Origin: Mycobacterium angelicum
Lineage (GTDB): Bacteria; Actinomycetota; Actinomycetes; Mycobacteriales; Mycobacteriaceae
NCBI RefSeq assembly: GCF_002086155.1
Contig: NZ_MVHE01000017.1
Span: 20,311-84,310, forward strand
DNA: 64,000 nucleotides
Direction of reading: 5' to 3'
A program made the position numbers and the translations under genes. Within the stretch, counting starts at the first letter, position 1; every line of letters begins with the position of its first letter. The notes beneath the pieces are model-generated. The model ran no database searches. It had not been told where the DNA came from and was given only the letters and a program-made list of their open reading frames with translations. Positions 42,776 through 51,718 of the stretch are shown piece by piece.

Positions 42776-44104
42776 GTGGCAGCCGACGCCGATGCCGCAT
42801 CCTCGGAACTGGCAGAAGAGTGGATCAGCCGGACGTTCAGTGGTCCACTGCTGCGCCTGAAATCGGCGATATTCGACCGGGACCGCCAGCATGCGTGCAG
42901 CCTCAGCCGACGCCGGCGCGTCCTCAACATCGCCACCTGGACCGCGGCCTTCGTCAGCGCCAGCTTCGGCACGATCGAGCTGATGACGACCCACCTATTG
43001 CCGGTTGCGCTGCTCAATGGGCTGGCGGCGGTGATATTCGCGCTGATTCCGCTGCTGCACCGGTTCGGCGAGCTCGTGGCTCCGGTGACGCTGGTGGGTA
43101 CCGCCCTGGCGCTGATGGCGGTGGTGGGCGCGTGGATCGGGACGCACACCGGGATCGCGTTCTTCTTCCTGATGTCGGCCCTGGTGGCCGTGCTGGTGCT
43201 GGGCACCGAACACATCGTGCTCGCCTGTGCGGTGGTGGTCGTCGCCGCCGGGCTGGTCATCACTATCAATGTCATCGAACCGGTGAGCACCGCCGAACAA
43301 CCGGAATGGGCCACCAACATCGGCTTCGCGATCTCGGCGACGTGCGCAAGCGTGATGATCGTGACGACCGTCTGGTATGCGCTGCGCGAGATTCAAGGGG
43401 CCAAGGAGGCCATCGAGCTGGAGTACGAGCGCTCGGAGTCGTTGCTCGGCAACATTTTGCCGACGTCCGTCGCGGCCCGGCTCAAGAACCCGACGTCGAC
43501 GATCATCGCCGACAAGTATGACGACGCTTCGGTCCTGTTCGCCGACATCGCCGGATACACCGAACGGGCCAGCCAAACCACGCCCGCCGATCTGGTGGTG
43601 TTCCTCAACCGCGTTTACAGCGAATTCGATCTGCTGGTCGAACACCACGGGATGGAAAAGGTGAAGACCACCGGCGACTCCTACATGGTGGTCAGCGGCG
43701 TGCCCCAGCCCCGGGCCGGCCATCTCAAGGCTCTCGCGCGCTTCGCGCTGGACCTCGGTGAGGCGGCCGCCCGCCTCACCGATCAGAGCGGCAAAGGGGT
43801 GCCCATCCGCATCGGACTTGGCGTCGGCCCGGTGGTGGCCGGTGTGGTCGGCACATCGCGGTTCTTCTACGACGTGTGGGGCGACGCCGTCAACGTCGCC
43901 TCCCGCATGGAGTCGATGAGCGTGCCGGGCCGCATCCAGGTTCCCCCCGATGTGTACGAGCGGCTGCGCGGCGACTTCGTTTTCGAGGAACGCGGCGACA
44001 TCGAGGTAAAGGGCAAAGGTGTGCTGCACACCTGGTTCCTGGTCGGCGAGCGCACGTCAGGGAATGAGTCGCTGAATGTCCTGGATGGTGTCGCTGGCCG
44101 CTGA
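42776..44104 (+). CDS. Membrane adenylate cyclase, class III (Rv1625c-like)
   Basis: 442 aa. Six transmembrane helices span about residues 51-202, followed by a coiled linker and one class III catalytic domain. Every catalytic residue of the mammalian-type Rv1625c is present at the same spacing: metal D257 and D301, adenine-specifying K297 and D366, transition-state N373 and R377. It should act as a homodimer making cAMP at the membrane. GTG start. Its last 48 bases overlap the tail of the convergent PE-PPE gene, and the final residues (NESLNVLDGVAGR) are encoded in that overlap. It is probably a paralogue and not the Rv1625c orthologue, given the different neighbourhood. Confidence 0.93.
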   Translation: MAADADAASSELAEEWISRTFSGPLLRLKSAIFDRDRQHACSLSRRRRVLNIATWTAAFVSASFGTIELMTTHLLPVALLNGLAAVIFALIPLLHRFGELVAPVTLVGTALALMAVVGAWIGTHTGIAFFFLMSALVAVLVLGTEHIVLACAVVVVAAGLVITINVIEPVSTAEQPEWATNIGFAISATCASVMIVTTVWYALREIQGAKEAIELEYERSESLLGNILPTSVAARLKNPTSTIIADKYDDASVLFADIAGYTERASQTTPADLVVFLNRVYSEFDLLVEHHGMEKVKTTGDSYMVVSGVPQPRAGHLKALARFALDLGEAAARLTDQSGKGVPIRIGLGVGPVVAGVVGTSRFFYDVWGDAVNVASRMESMSVPGRIQVPPDVYERLRGDFVFEERGDIEVKGKGVLHTWFLVGERTSGNESLNVLDGVAGR

Positions 44105-45724
44105 TGCCAGGGTGAGGAATTCGACCGTGGCGCCGATCGTGAGCAAACCGACGTCGGCGGCAATGGGATAGCCGATCGCATTGATGAGATTGCCCTGCAT
44201 GAGTTGGTCCACAAACAGGTCCGCGTTATAGGCCGGCGCGGTGGTGAGCAGGGAAAGACCTATGTCCGCGGTTGGAAGAAGCACCGCGTAATTGGTGGAG
44301 ACAATTGAGGCGATGGTGTTCGCGACATGCGTCGGTGTCAGGCTGAGCGGGGGTGGCGGCGGGGGTACCGGACCGGGAACAATCGACGGTATCTCGAATG
44401 GCGGGAAGACAATCGGCTTGGAGAACATTGTCGGCAGGTCGGCGGTGAAGTCGTGAATTCCCTGTTGGGTGCCGGCGCCCAAAGCGTTGAACACGGTGTC
44501 CGCCCGGACGTCCGGGAACAAACCGAATGGCGTGGGCACATCTGCGGGGCTCGTCGAATAGCCGAAGTTGGGGTCGCCGTAGCCCAGATTGACGATTACC
44601 TTCAGGTTGGGCTGGATTAGATCGGCCAGCGGTTCGCCGATCACGGGTAGTGCGCGCAGCGGAGCCAGTAACGGCAGATTGTCCGTGTGAATCACGTAAT
44701 AATTCGTGACGCCGGAATAACCCTGAGAAGTGTGCAGCGGAATGGCGTTGTTAACTTGTTCGACGGTGAGGTCCAAATATTTGGTGTGGACGAAGGGGAT
44801 GCCCATGAGTGCGTTAAGGTCGGAAATTACGTTGAGCGGGTAGCGCGGGAAATCCGCAAACCCGTCGTATTCCTGTGTGTAAATGGCGGTCGGGTAGATC
44901 GTGTCCGACGGGGTGGCGCCCAAGAAGGTCAGCCCCAGGGCGGAGATGTTCAGTCCCGGGAAGCGTGCGAGCATGCCGCCGTTGGGGTTCATCTCGTTGC
45001 CTACCAGGACGAAGTTGAGTTGGGCCGCGGTCGGCGCGCTCGGACCCAGGCTCGCAAGATTGCGCATTTCCAGCGACGCGATCATGGCGCTCTGCGAGTA
45101 GCCGAAAACCGTGACGGTATTGCCCGGTATCCGCAATTGGTCTCTGATCGCATTGTCGAGAATGGTCAGGCCTTCGTCCAGTGACCTGTTGAGAACCAAA
45201 CTTTTTACGCCGGTGAGCGGATATAACTCTTCCGGCGTGTAAAGACTGTGCAGGGACAGCAAATCGAGCGAGCGGACGAATAGCTTGTTAGCCGACAGCA
45301 CGTATCCTAATGACGGAATCGGCACGCCGGTGGGCCCGACGAATAAGCTGGTCAGGTTTGCCGAGAATGGCGGAATGGACGCCGCATTCGGTGCAGCGCT
45401 GGATGCAGCGGGCGCTACCAGCAGGTTTTGCAGGCCGGTGGCGATTGCGGCCTCGGTTTGTGCGTAGGCGTTTCCCGCAGCGGCCAGCGTCTGCTGGAAT
45501 TCGGCGTGAAACGCCTCGAATTGCGCGACGACGGCTTGGTACTGCTGGCCGTAAGCCCCGAATAGCTTTGCGACAGCCGCCGAAACCTCGTCACCGGCGG
45601 CCGCCAAAAGACCGGAAGTCGGACCGGTCGCGGCGGCGTTGGCGGCGCTGATTGCCGAACCTATTCCCTCGATTTCGGCCGCCGCCGACGATAAAAGCTG
45701 CGGCTCGGCGATTACATACGCCAT
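44057..45724 (-). CDS. PE family protein with PE-PPE serine hydrolase domain
   Basis: 555 aa from the ATG at 45722-45724; the frame continues upstream without PE character. Residues 1-95 are a PE domain (MAYVIAEPQLLSSAAAEIEGIG). A PE-PPE (alpha/beta hydrolase) domain follows with nucleophile motif GYSQS, Ser210, and aspartate/histidine candidates further on. A Pro-rich linker (GPVPPPPPPLSLTP) precedes a C-terminal segment. Related PE-PPE proteins are secreted or surface esterases/lipases acting on acyl chains, some in cell-envelope lipid assembly. Divergent from a PE_PGRS gene (243 bases) and convergent with the cyclase. Confidence 0.92.
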   Translation of the reverse strand: MAYVIAEPQLLSSAAAEIEGIGSAISAANAAATGPTSGLLAAAGDEVSAAVAKLFGAYGQQYQAVVAQFEAFHAEFQQTLAAAGNAYAQTEAAIATGLQNLLVAPAASSAAPNAASIPPFSANLTSLFVGPTGVPIPSLGYVLSANKLFVRSLDLLSLHSLYTPEELYPLTGVKSLVLNRSLDEGLTILDNAIRDQLRIPGNTVTVFGYSQSAMIASLEMRNLASLGPSAPTAAQLNFVLVGNEMNPNGGMLARFPGLNISALGLTFLGATPSDTIYPTAIYTQEYDGFADFPRYPLNVISDLNALMGIPFVHTKYLDLTVEQVNNAIPLHTSQGYSGVTNYYVIHTDNLPLLAPLRALPVIGEPLADLIQPNLKVIVNLGYGDPNFGYSTSPADVPTPFGLFPDVRADTVFNALGAGTQQGIHDFTADLPTMFSKPIVFPPFEIPSIVPGPVPPPPPPLSLTPTHVANTIASIVSTNYAVLLPTADIGLSLLTTAPAYNADLFVDQLMQGNLINAIGYPIAADVGLLTIGATVEFLTLASAASDTIQDIQRLIP

Positions 45725-45967
45725 TGACCCCATCCTTTCCGGCGGCCAGTGCGCCGACGGCCCGACAACGGTGGTGGTCAGCGTAGAGGGATAGATCGCA
45801 GCTTGTCCGGGATTTGTGCGAGCGTGTCTGGCCGCGGCTCGGGTATTGCCAATAGGACTGCGGGACTGGCGATTCGCCGGACACGGCGGGTATTTCGGCA
45901 ATAGGATTCCGGCCTACCGACTTCTTGGTGCCGGTGATATGCGCAGTCGTTCGATGGGAGCTGACTG
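45725..45967. promoter_or_regulatory. Divergent intergenic region, PE-PPE hydrolase / PE_PGRS
   Basis: 243 bases without coding potential. It holds an imperfect direct repeat, GGGTATTGCCAATAGGACT at 45841-45859 and a related GGGTATTTCGGCAATAGGAT beginning at 45888, 47 bases apart. Each contains a TA-rich patch that could act as a -10 element or a regulator site. Confidence 0.35.
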
Positions 45968-47965
45968 ATGTCGTTCGTGTTGATCGCACCGGAGTGGGTG
46001 TCGGCCGCGGCAGGTAATTTGGCCGGCATCGGTTCGAGTCTGTGTGCGGCCAATGCGGCGGCGGCCACCTCGACCACGCAGCTTGTGGCTGCGGGCGCCG
46101 ATGAGGTGTCGGCGGCCATCGCGGACTTGTTCGGGGTGCACGGCCAGCAGTATCAGTCGATGAGTGCCCAGGTGGCGGCGTTTCATCGGCAGTTCGTGCA
46201 GACCCTGAACGCTGGCGCGGGCTCCTATCTTGCCGCGGAGTCGACCAGTGCCGAGCAGAACCTGCTGAACCTGATCAACGCGCCCACCGACTGGCTGTTT
46301 GGCCGGCCGCTGATCGGCAACGGCGCTAATGGCGCCGCTGCCGGTGACAACGGCGCTGACGGCGGTCTGTTGTACGGCAATGGCGGCAACGGCGCGGCCG
46401 GTGCTGCGGGACAGCCCGGCGGCAACGGCGGAAGTGCCGGGCTCATTGGCAACGGCGGCCGCGGAGGTGCTGGCGGCGCCGGCACCGTCGGCGGCTTCGG
46501 CGGTAACGGCGGCTGGCTCTACGGCAACGGGGGCGCCGGCGGAGCGGGAGGCAGCGCATCCAACGGCGGCGCCGGTGGCAATGGCGGGCTGGTGTTCGGT
46601 GCGGGTGGGGCCGGCGGCGTGGGCGGCTCGGGCGCCGGCCACGGCGGCGTCGGTGGCACCGCGGCGTTGCTGGTCGGCGACGGCGGTACCGGCGGAACTG
46701 GCGGCACTAACAGCGGCACCGGCGGCGCTGGCGGTCACGCCGGGTGGCTGTCCGGCAACGGCGGCAGTGGCGGCTCGGGCGGCGGCGGCCTCAATGGCGG
46801 CAACGCGGGCAGCGGTGGCGCGGGTGGCAATAGCGGATTGTTCTTCGGCGCCGGCGGTACCGGCGGTGCGGGTGGAATAGGTAACGGCGGCGACGGTGGC
46901 AACGGTGCGGCCGGGGGGCACGGCGGCTGGCTAGGCGGCCACGGCGGTGCCGGTGGTGGTGGCGGCGTCGGTGGTGATGGCGGCGCCGGAGGCACCGCGA
47001 GCGCCGGCCTGGCCGGTAGCCAGGGCATCGGTGGGGCGGGCGGTAATGGCGGTGCCGGCGGAACTCCCGGAAACGGCGGTGATGGCGCCACGGGAACCTG
47101 GACGGTCAACGGTGGTGTCGGCGGCACCGGCGGGAATGGTGGTGATCCCGGGGCCGGCGGGATCGGCGGTGCCGGCGGCGCAGGGGTTACTGCCGGAGCA
47201 ACCGGGGCAACTGGGGCCGTCCCGGGCAGCGGCGGCGACGGCGGGGCCGGTGGATCCGGTGCTGCTGGCAGCGTTCCGGGTCAGTCCGGTGCGGCCGGGG
47301 GTAACGGAGGCGACGGCGGCCTGGTCGGCAACGGTGGAAGCGGCGGGGCCGGTGGTCGCGGCGCCGTCGGGGTGGACGGCAATGCCGCCACCACCACCGG
47401 TGGTGATGGCGGCGGCGGCAGCGCCGGCGTGGGCGGAGTCAACGGCAACGGCGGGATCGGCGGGGCCGGCGGCGATGGCGGCGCCGGCATTGCCGGCAAG
47501 GCCGGTTTGGGCACCACCGGCGGCAGCGGCGGGGCCGGCGGCGGCGGTGGTGTCGGAGGCAACGCGGGCACGGGTGCCGGCGCGGCCGGCAGCGGCGGCG
47601 CCGCAGGTGCCGGCGGCGACGGCGGGGCCGGCGGCGCCGGCGGCAGCGGCGGTGCGAACCTCACCGGCGGCCAAGGCGGCGGCGGCGGTATGGGCGGCTC
47701 CGGTGGCTCTGGCGGCACGGGGACCACCGGAATCGTCGCGGCCGGCGGCGACGGCGGCAACGGCGGCCAAGGCGGCCAAGGCGGCCAAGGCGGCGCAGGC
47801 ACCACCGGCACGGCTGGGAACGGCGGCACCGGCGGCTCCGGCGGCGATGCCGGGACCGGCGGAGCGGGCGGTACCGCGGGCAAGACCGGCAGCGGCGGCA
47901 CCGGGGGTCTCGGCGGCGGGGGCGGATTCTTCGGTCAGGGCGGAACGAACGGGCCCGCCGGCTAG
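45968..47965 (+). CDS. PE_PGRS family protein, 665 aa
   Basis: PE domain at residues 1-95 ([22 protein letters not shown]), the family linker [12 protein letters not shown] at about 113, then GGxGGx repeats to the end ([15 protein letters not shown]). Near residues 598-609 a nine-base unit is repeated as [11 protein letters not shown] (about 47762-47793). Likely ESX-5 exported and surface exposed; no catalytic domain seen. Overlapping minus-strand Pro-rich frames are shadows. Confidence 0.93.
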   Translation: MSFVLIAPEWVSAAAGNLAGIGSSLCAANAAAATSTTQLVAAGADEVSAAIADLFGVHGQQYQSMSAQVAAFHRQFVQTLNAGAGSYLAAESTSAEQNLLNLINAPTDWLFGRPLIGNGANGAAAGDNGADGGLLYGNGGNGAAGAAGQPGGNGGSAGLIGNGGRGGAGGAGTVGGFGGNGGWLYGNGGAGGAGGSASNGGAGGNGGLVFGAGGAGGVGGSGAGHGGVGGTAALLVGDGGTGGTGGTNSGTGGAGGHAGWLSGNGGSGGSGGGGLNGGNAGSGGAGGNSGLFFGAGGTGGAGGIGNGGDGGNGAAGGHGGWLGGHGGAGGGGGVGGDGGAGGTASAGLAGSQGIGGAGGNGGAGGTPGNGGDGATGTWTVNGGVGGTGGNGGDPGAGGIGGAGGAGVTAGATGATGAVPGSGGDGGAGGSGAAGSVPGQSGAAGGNGGDGGLVGNGGSGGAGGRGAVGVDGNAATTTGGDGGGGSAGVGGVNGNGGIGGAGGDGGAGIAGKAGLGTTGGSGGAGGGGGVGGNAGTGAGAAGSGGAAGAGGDGGAGGAGGSGGANLTGGQGGGGGMGGSGGSGGTGTTGIVAAGGDGGNGGQGGQGGQGGAGTTGTAGNGGTGGSGGDAGTGGAGGTAGKTGSGGTGGLGGGGGFFGQGGTNGPAG

Positions 47966-48255
47966 GTATCGGGTACCGCTGTGGCTCTCTTCGGCCGCCC
48001 ACTTCCGGCGGCGACAGGTATGCAAAACCCCCGTTTAGCGGTGCACTTCCCGAGTCATGGTGTCTGGGATCGGCCGCAATGTGGCTTCGGACACAGTTTC
48101 GAAACTTTACGGATGATTCTTTGGATTTCGTAGGAAAAGTGGTATGTGTTTCGGCTTTTTTGGCTATCGTTCGGTCCGCCGATATGTCGGCGCGGTGACC
48201 GATGGCCACGTGCACGACTCAGTTGATCGTGACCTAGGTAGGTAGGTGGTCTCGC
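47966..48255. promoter_or_regulatory. Intergenic/5' region of short PE_PGRS gene
   Basis: 290 bases with no credible ORF, AT-rich from about 48090 to 48170. Just before the start codon TAGG is repeated three times (from about 48235), giving overlapping AGGTAGG ribosome-site candidates ahead of the ATG at 48256. Confidence 0.35.
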
Positions 48256-49020
48256 ATGTCGTATGTCATCGCGTCCCCGGAAGCGCTGCTGGCAGCCGCT
48301 TCTGATCTCGCCGGTATCGGCTCTGCGGTCGAGTCGGCCAATGCGGCCGCGGCCGCTCCGACCATCAGCCTGCTGGCCGCGGCCGAAGACGAGGTGTCGA
48401 CGGCCATTGCGGGGCTGTTCGGCACGCACGCCCGCGAATACCAGGCCATCAGCGCCCAGGCGGCGGCCTTCCATGACCGCTTCATGCAGGCCCTGTCCGG
48501 TAACGCCGGCTCCTACGCGCTGGCCGAGGCCGCCAACCTCACCCCGCTGCAGAGCTTCGAACGGACGGTCTTCGATGCCGTCAACGCGCCCAGCTATGCG
48601 CTGTTCGGGCGGCCGCTGATCGGCAACGGCGCCAACGGCAGCACACCGGGAGCAGCCGGTGGGGCGGGCGGGTTGTTGATCGGCAACGGCGGTGCGGGCG
48701 CGGCCGGCGCGGCCGGCCAGGCCGGCGGGGCCGGCGGTAGCGCGGGGTTGATCGGCAACGGCGGCGCCGGTGGCGCCGGAGGTGCCGGTGGCTCCTCGTT
48801 CACCGAAGGCGGCGGCGGCGAGACCGGTGCAGCCGGCGGCGCCGGCGGCAATGGCGGGGCCGGCGGGGCATCTCGGTTGATCGGCAACGGCGGCGCCGGC
48901 GGCGCCGGGGCGCTCGGCGGAGCGGCCGCGCCCGGGCTGGGCAGCATCGGGCCAGACGGTCAAAACGGCACTGGCGGAGCCTGCGGGCTGCTGTTCGGTA
49001 ATTCCGGAGCGACGGGATAA
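48256..49020 (+). CDS. Short PE_PGRS family protein, 254 aa
   Basis: PE domain ([22 protein letters not shown], residues 1-95), linker [12 protein letters not shown], and a PGRS tract of only about 130 residues interrupted by three [13 protein letters not shown] blocks. It ends [15 protein letters not shown]. It is much shorter than most PE_PGRS proteins, with a clean stop, so it is either a naturally short member or an old truncation. It follows another PE_PGRS gene in the same direction after a 290-base gap. Confidence 0.9.
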   Translation: MSYVIASPEALLAAASDLAGIGSAVESANAAAAAPTISLLAAAEDEVSTAIAGLFGTHAREYQAISAQAAAFHDRFMQALSGNAGSYALAEAANLTPLQSFERTVFDAVNAPSYALFGRPLIGNGANGSTPGAAGGAGGLLIGNGGAGAAGAAGQAGGAGGSAGLIGNGGAGGAGGAGGSSFTEGGGGETGAAGGAGGNGGAGGASRLIGNGGAGGAGALGGAAAPGLGSIGPDGQNGTGGACGLLFGNSGATG

Positions 49021-49042
49021 GTCAATCCCGTGCTGACGGATT

Positions 49043-49870
49043 TCAGCTCGACGACTCGAGGTTCTCCACGTCGTCCTTGATCGCGGCTATGGCATCGACG
49101 GGCGTGAGGTTGCGTCCTTGGCTGTCCTTGCCCAATTGCGGCCAGCCGGCGCCGTCGGGCCCACGCAGCTGGTCCCAGATTTCGCGAACCTTGGTCAGCA
49201 GTTCGGTTTGTTCGTCGTCAGTGAGCGCCATCAGCGGTCCTCCGTTCGTTGTGATGCCGCATGCGGCGGCAAATTGTTGCGGGGTCAGTCCATCGGCGGA
49301 ATTCATGTCGCACCGGCCGAATGGTGGGGCGCCCTGTGGAAGATTGGGGCTGTAACCCTGGCCGTCGGTGTACTGGTGTGCGACTTGGCCGGGGAGGTTG
49401 GGGTTGGATCCGTACCCGGCCGCGATGACGCGCAGGCCCGGCGGACGCACCCGCCACATATTGAAGAAGTCATAAGCGTTGGCATAACCGATAATTCGTG
49501 CGGCAGAGCCGGCGTAATCGGCCAAATTCCAATACAACTGATTGATCCAGCTGGACCCGTCGCCGGGGGGATTGCCGCCGGATTCGACGTCGAGCATCAA
49601 TGCGACTCGCGGATGTAAGCCGCCTTCGGCGTCGATCATCGAACGCACGGTATCGGCGTTGGCCAACCAATTCGGGCGGACGTAGGTGTAAACGATTCCG
49701 AACGTCAAACGTCCGCTATCCAATGCCGAGCGCATCCAGGCGTAGTTGCGCGCAAAGTTGTGGTCCCGATACGTGCCGTCGCAAACACGAATTGAAAGCA
49801 CTCGATAGGGATATGAGTTATCCACGGGCACTTGATATTCGGACACGTCTGCGAACAAAGTGTCAACCAC
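49043..49870 (-). CDS. GH25-like lysozyme-fold protein, possibly phage derived
   Basis: 275 aa from the GTG at 49868-49870, preferred because AAGGGGGA lies nine bases upstream; an ATG at 49909 would add 13 residues but lacks a good ribosome site. FADVSEYQVPVD near the start and ALMLDVESGGN in the middle match the DVSxxQ and D-x-E active-site motifs of GH25 lysozymes, so peptidoglycan cleavage is plausible. The last 55 residues (LTDDEQTELLTKVREIW to the end) resemble the tail segment of actinobacteriophage lysins and minor tail proteins. No signal peptide is visible, as in phage endolysins. Divergent from the YjbR-like gene. Confidence 0.65.
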   Translation of the reverse strand: MVDTLFADVSEYQVPVDNSYPYRVLSIRVCDGTYRDHNFARNYAWMRSALDSGRLTFGIVYTYVRPNWLANADTVRSMIDAEGGLHPRVALMLDVESGGNPPGDGSSWINQLYWNLADYAGSAARIIGYANAYDFFNMWRVRPPGLRVIAAGYGSNPNLPGQVAHQYTDGQGYSPNLPQGAPPFGRCDMNSADGLTPQQFAAACGITTNGGPLMALTDDEQTELLTKVREIWDQLRGPDGAGWPQLGKDSQGRNLTPVDAIAAIKDDVENLESSS

Positions 49871-49944
49871 GGTGCTCAATCCCCCTTCACCGCAATACTT
49901 ATCGCCCATGCTACAGAGCGTGGTCAGTCGGTAATGTTGCCGCT

Positions 49945-50370
49945 GTGCCGAATCGAAGGGCTGACCGACCCGCCCGGGTGGCCGACGTGCACCGGATCGC
50001 CGAGTCGATGCCGCACGTCAAACGCCTTGAGGGCCCCAAGGGTAACTCGATCTACCAGGTGGGCGGCAAGTCGTTCGTGTTCTTTCGCACCCCCCAACCC
50101 GACGCCGCCGATCCGGTGAGCGGCGAACGCTACACCGACGTGATCATGCTGTGGGTTGAGTCCGAAAGCGACAAGCTGGCCTTGACCCAAGACCCCGCAT
50201 CGCCGTTCTTCACCACCGCCCACTTCGACGGCCACCCCTCGATACTGGTGCAGGCGCGCCGGCTGGCCGAGATCACCGTGACGGAATTGACCGAGCTCGT
50301 GCAAGACGCGTGGCTGTCGCGCGCATCGAAGCGGCGGGCCGACGCGTGGCTGGCCGACCAACCGTCCTAG
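49945..50370 (+). CDS. MmcQ/YjbR-like DNA-binding-fold protein
   Basis: 141 aa from the GTG at 49945. SIYQVGGKSFVFFRTPQ, VIMLWVESESDKLAL and TELVQDAWLSRASKRRADAWL give the alpha/beta plus C-terminal helix pattern of the MmcQ/YjbR (CyaY-like) family, whose role is poorly defined. The frame runs further upstream over the divergent gene, but that part is Arg/Ser rich and not protein-like. Confidence 0.75.
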   Translation: MPNRRADRPARVADVHRIAESMPHVKRLEGPKGNSIYQVGGKSFVFFRTPQPDAADPVSGERYTDVIMLWVESESDKLALTQDPASPFFTTAHFDGHPSILVQARRLAEITVTELTELVQDAWLSRASKRRADAWLADQPS

Positions 50371-50499
50371 ACCGGACACAAAACGCATTCAAAACGGCGC
50401 TTCCGTACCGGCTCGAGGTACCACTGAGAAATGTTTAGACATAGGTACAACGGGTATCTACGCAGCTACGGGAATTAGTCGGACACAACGGAGGTCACG

Positions 50500-50736
50500 A
50501 TGCGCGGTAGCGGAATTCTCGGAGCCATTGTGCTGATCTGGCTGCTCATCGGAGTGTTCGCGGCATGGCAGCGTGGTTACTTCAAAGGTGAGCAAACAAG
50601 TTGCGCCTCAGCAGGAACCGTTGCAGTGACGGTGATTGCCGGCCCCCTTAACTACATGGGTGTCAATCCGAAAGTAAAGGATTGCCGTTTGCCGCAACCA
50701 AGCGCAATGCAAATTGACGTTATCCCGTCTATGTGA
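50500..50736 (+). CDS. Small membrane protein, function unknown
   Basis: 78 aa with one N-terminal membrane helix (ILGAIVLIWLLIGVFAAW) and an outer or lumenal part with two cysteines, C35 and C61, that could pair. Strong GGAGG ribosome site before the ATG. It is 11 bases upstream of the next small membrane gene, so the two form a pair. I recognise it only as a conserved mycobacterial type. Confidence 0.75.
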   Translation: MRGSGILGAIVLIWLLIGVFAAWQRGYFKGEQTSCASAGTVAVTVIAGPLNYMGVNPKVKDCRLPQPSAMQIDVIPSM

Positions 50737-50747
50737 AGGAAGTCGCC

Positions 50748-50903
50748 ATGATTGTCGTCGGTGCTATCTTGCTGATCCTCGGATTTGTGTTCGGCATACA
50801 TTTATTGAGCGTTCTCGGTGTGATATTGCTCGTCATCGGTGCCGTGATGTGGGCCATGGGCTCCATGGGTCGCCCGGTTGCCGGCCGTCGGTACTGGTAT
50901 TAA
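50748..50903 (+). CDS. Tiny two-helix membrane protein (DUF6131-like)
   Basis: 51 aa: two hydrophobic helices separated by a short turn (IVVGAILLILGFVFGI and LLSVLGVILLVIGAVMWAMG) and a basic tail, GRPVAGRRYWY. This is the pattern of the small actinobacterial DUF6131 proteins. GAAGGA lies just ahead of the ATG. Translated by hand because it is so short; start, stop and frame are unambiguous. Probably cotranscribed with the 78-aa gene 11 bases upstream. Confidence 0.75.
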   Translation: MIVVGAILLILGFVFGIHLLSVLGVILLVIGAVMWAMGSMGRPVAGRRYWY

Positions 50904-51013
50904 CGGATCCACACCCTCACAGCCCGCACATAGCTAAGGCATAGCGTCGGCCTAGACGGTCGCGGATACTGGAACACGTGACGGCCCCTCGAACCTCGGT
51001 TGAGCGGGTCGTC

Positions 51014-51718
51014 ATGTGTCGTGCGGACGGCCAACCGGTCACCGTTCTGGTTGTCGACGACGAACCCGTTCTGGCCGAGATGGTGTCGATGGCGTTGCGC
51101 TACGAGGGCTGGAACATCGCCACGGCCAGCGATGGGTCCTCAGCCATTGCAGCGGCCCGCGCCCAGCGTCCCGATGTCGTGGTTCTCGACGTGATGCTGC
51201 CCGACATGAGCGGCCTCGACGTACTGCACAAGTTGCGCAAGGAAAACCCCGGCCTGCCGGTGCTGCTGCTGACGGCAAAAGATGCCGTCGAAGATCGCAT
51301 CGCCGGCCTGACCGCGGGCGGCGACGACTATGTCACCAAGCCGTTCAGCATCGAAGAAGTAGTCCTGCGGCTGCGCGCACTGCTGCGGCGCACCGGCGTC
51401 ACGACGGTGGACAGCGGAGCACAGCTGGTCGTCGGCGATTTGGTGCTGGACGAAGACAGTCATGAAGTCACCCGTGCCGGCGAGCCGATCTCGTTGACCT
51501 CCACCGAGTTTGAGCTGCTCAGGTTCATGATGCGCAACGCCAAACGAGTGCTGAGCAAGGCGCAAATCCTGGACCGCGTGTGGAGTTACGACTTCGGCGG
51601 CCGGTCCAACATCGTCGAGCTCTATATCTCTTACCTGCGCAAGAAGATCGACAACGGTCGCGAACCCATGATTCACACGCTGCGCGGCGCAGGTTATGTC
51701 CTCAAGCCGGCCCGCTAG
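51014..51718 (+). CDS. tcrX: OmpR-family response regulator TcrX
   Basis: 234 aa from the ATG at 51014, the length of M. tuberculosis TcrX; a GTG at 50978 would add 12 residues. Receiver domain with acidic pocket D15/D16, phospho-acceptor D59 (VVVLDVMLPDMSG), Thr in LLTAKD and Lys in YVTKPFS, then an OmpR/PhoB winged helix (LTSTEFELLRFMM to HTLRGAGYVLKP). Pairs with the kinase TcrY directly downstream; the convergent lpqH gene beyond it gives the same neighbourhood as in M. tuberculosis. Confidence 0.93.
   Translation: MCRADGQPVTVLVVDDEPVLAEMVSMALRYEGWNIATASDGSSAIAAARAQRPDVVVLDVMLPDMSGLDVLHKLRKENPGLPVLLLTAKDAVEDRIAGLTAGGDDYVTKPFSIEEVVLRLRALLRRTGVTTVDSGAQLVVGDLVLDEDSHEVTRAGEPISLTSTEFELLRFMMRNAKRVLSKAQILDRVWSYDFGGRSNIVELYISYLRKKIDNGREPMIHTLRGAGYVLKPAR

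Noticed and set aside
47762..47793. Possible CRISPR-like or VNTR array (GGCGGCCAA repeated)
   Set aside because: Nine-base units coding for Gly-Gly-Gln inside the PGRS tract; no spacers and no cas genes.
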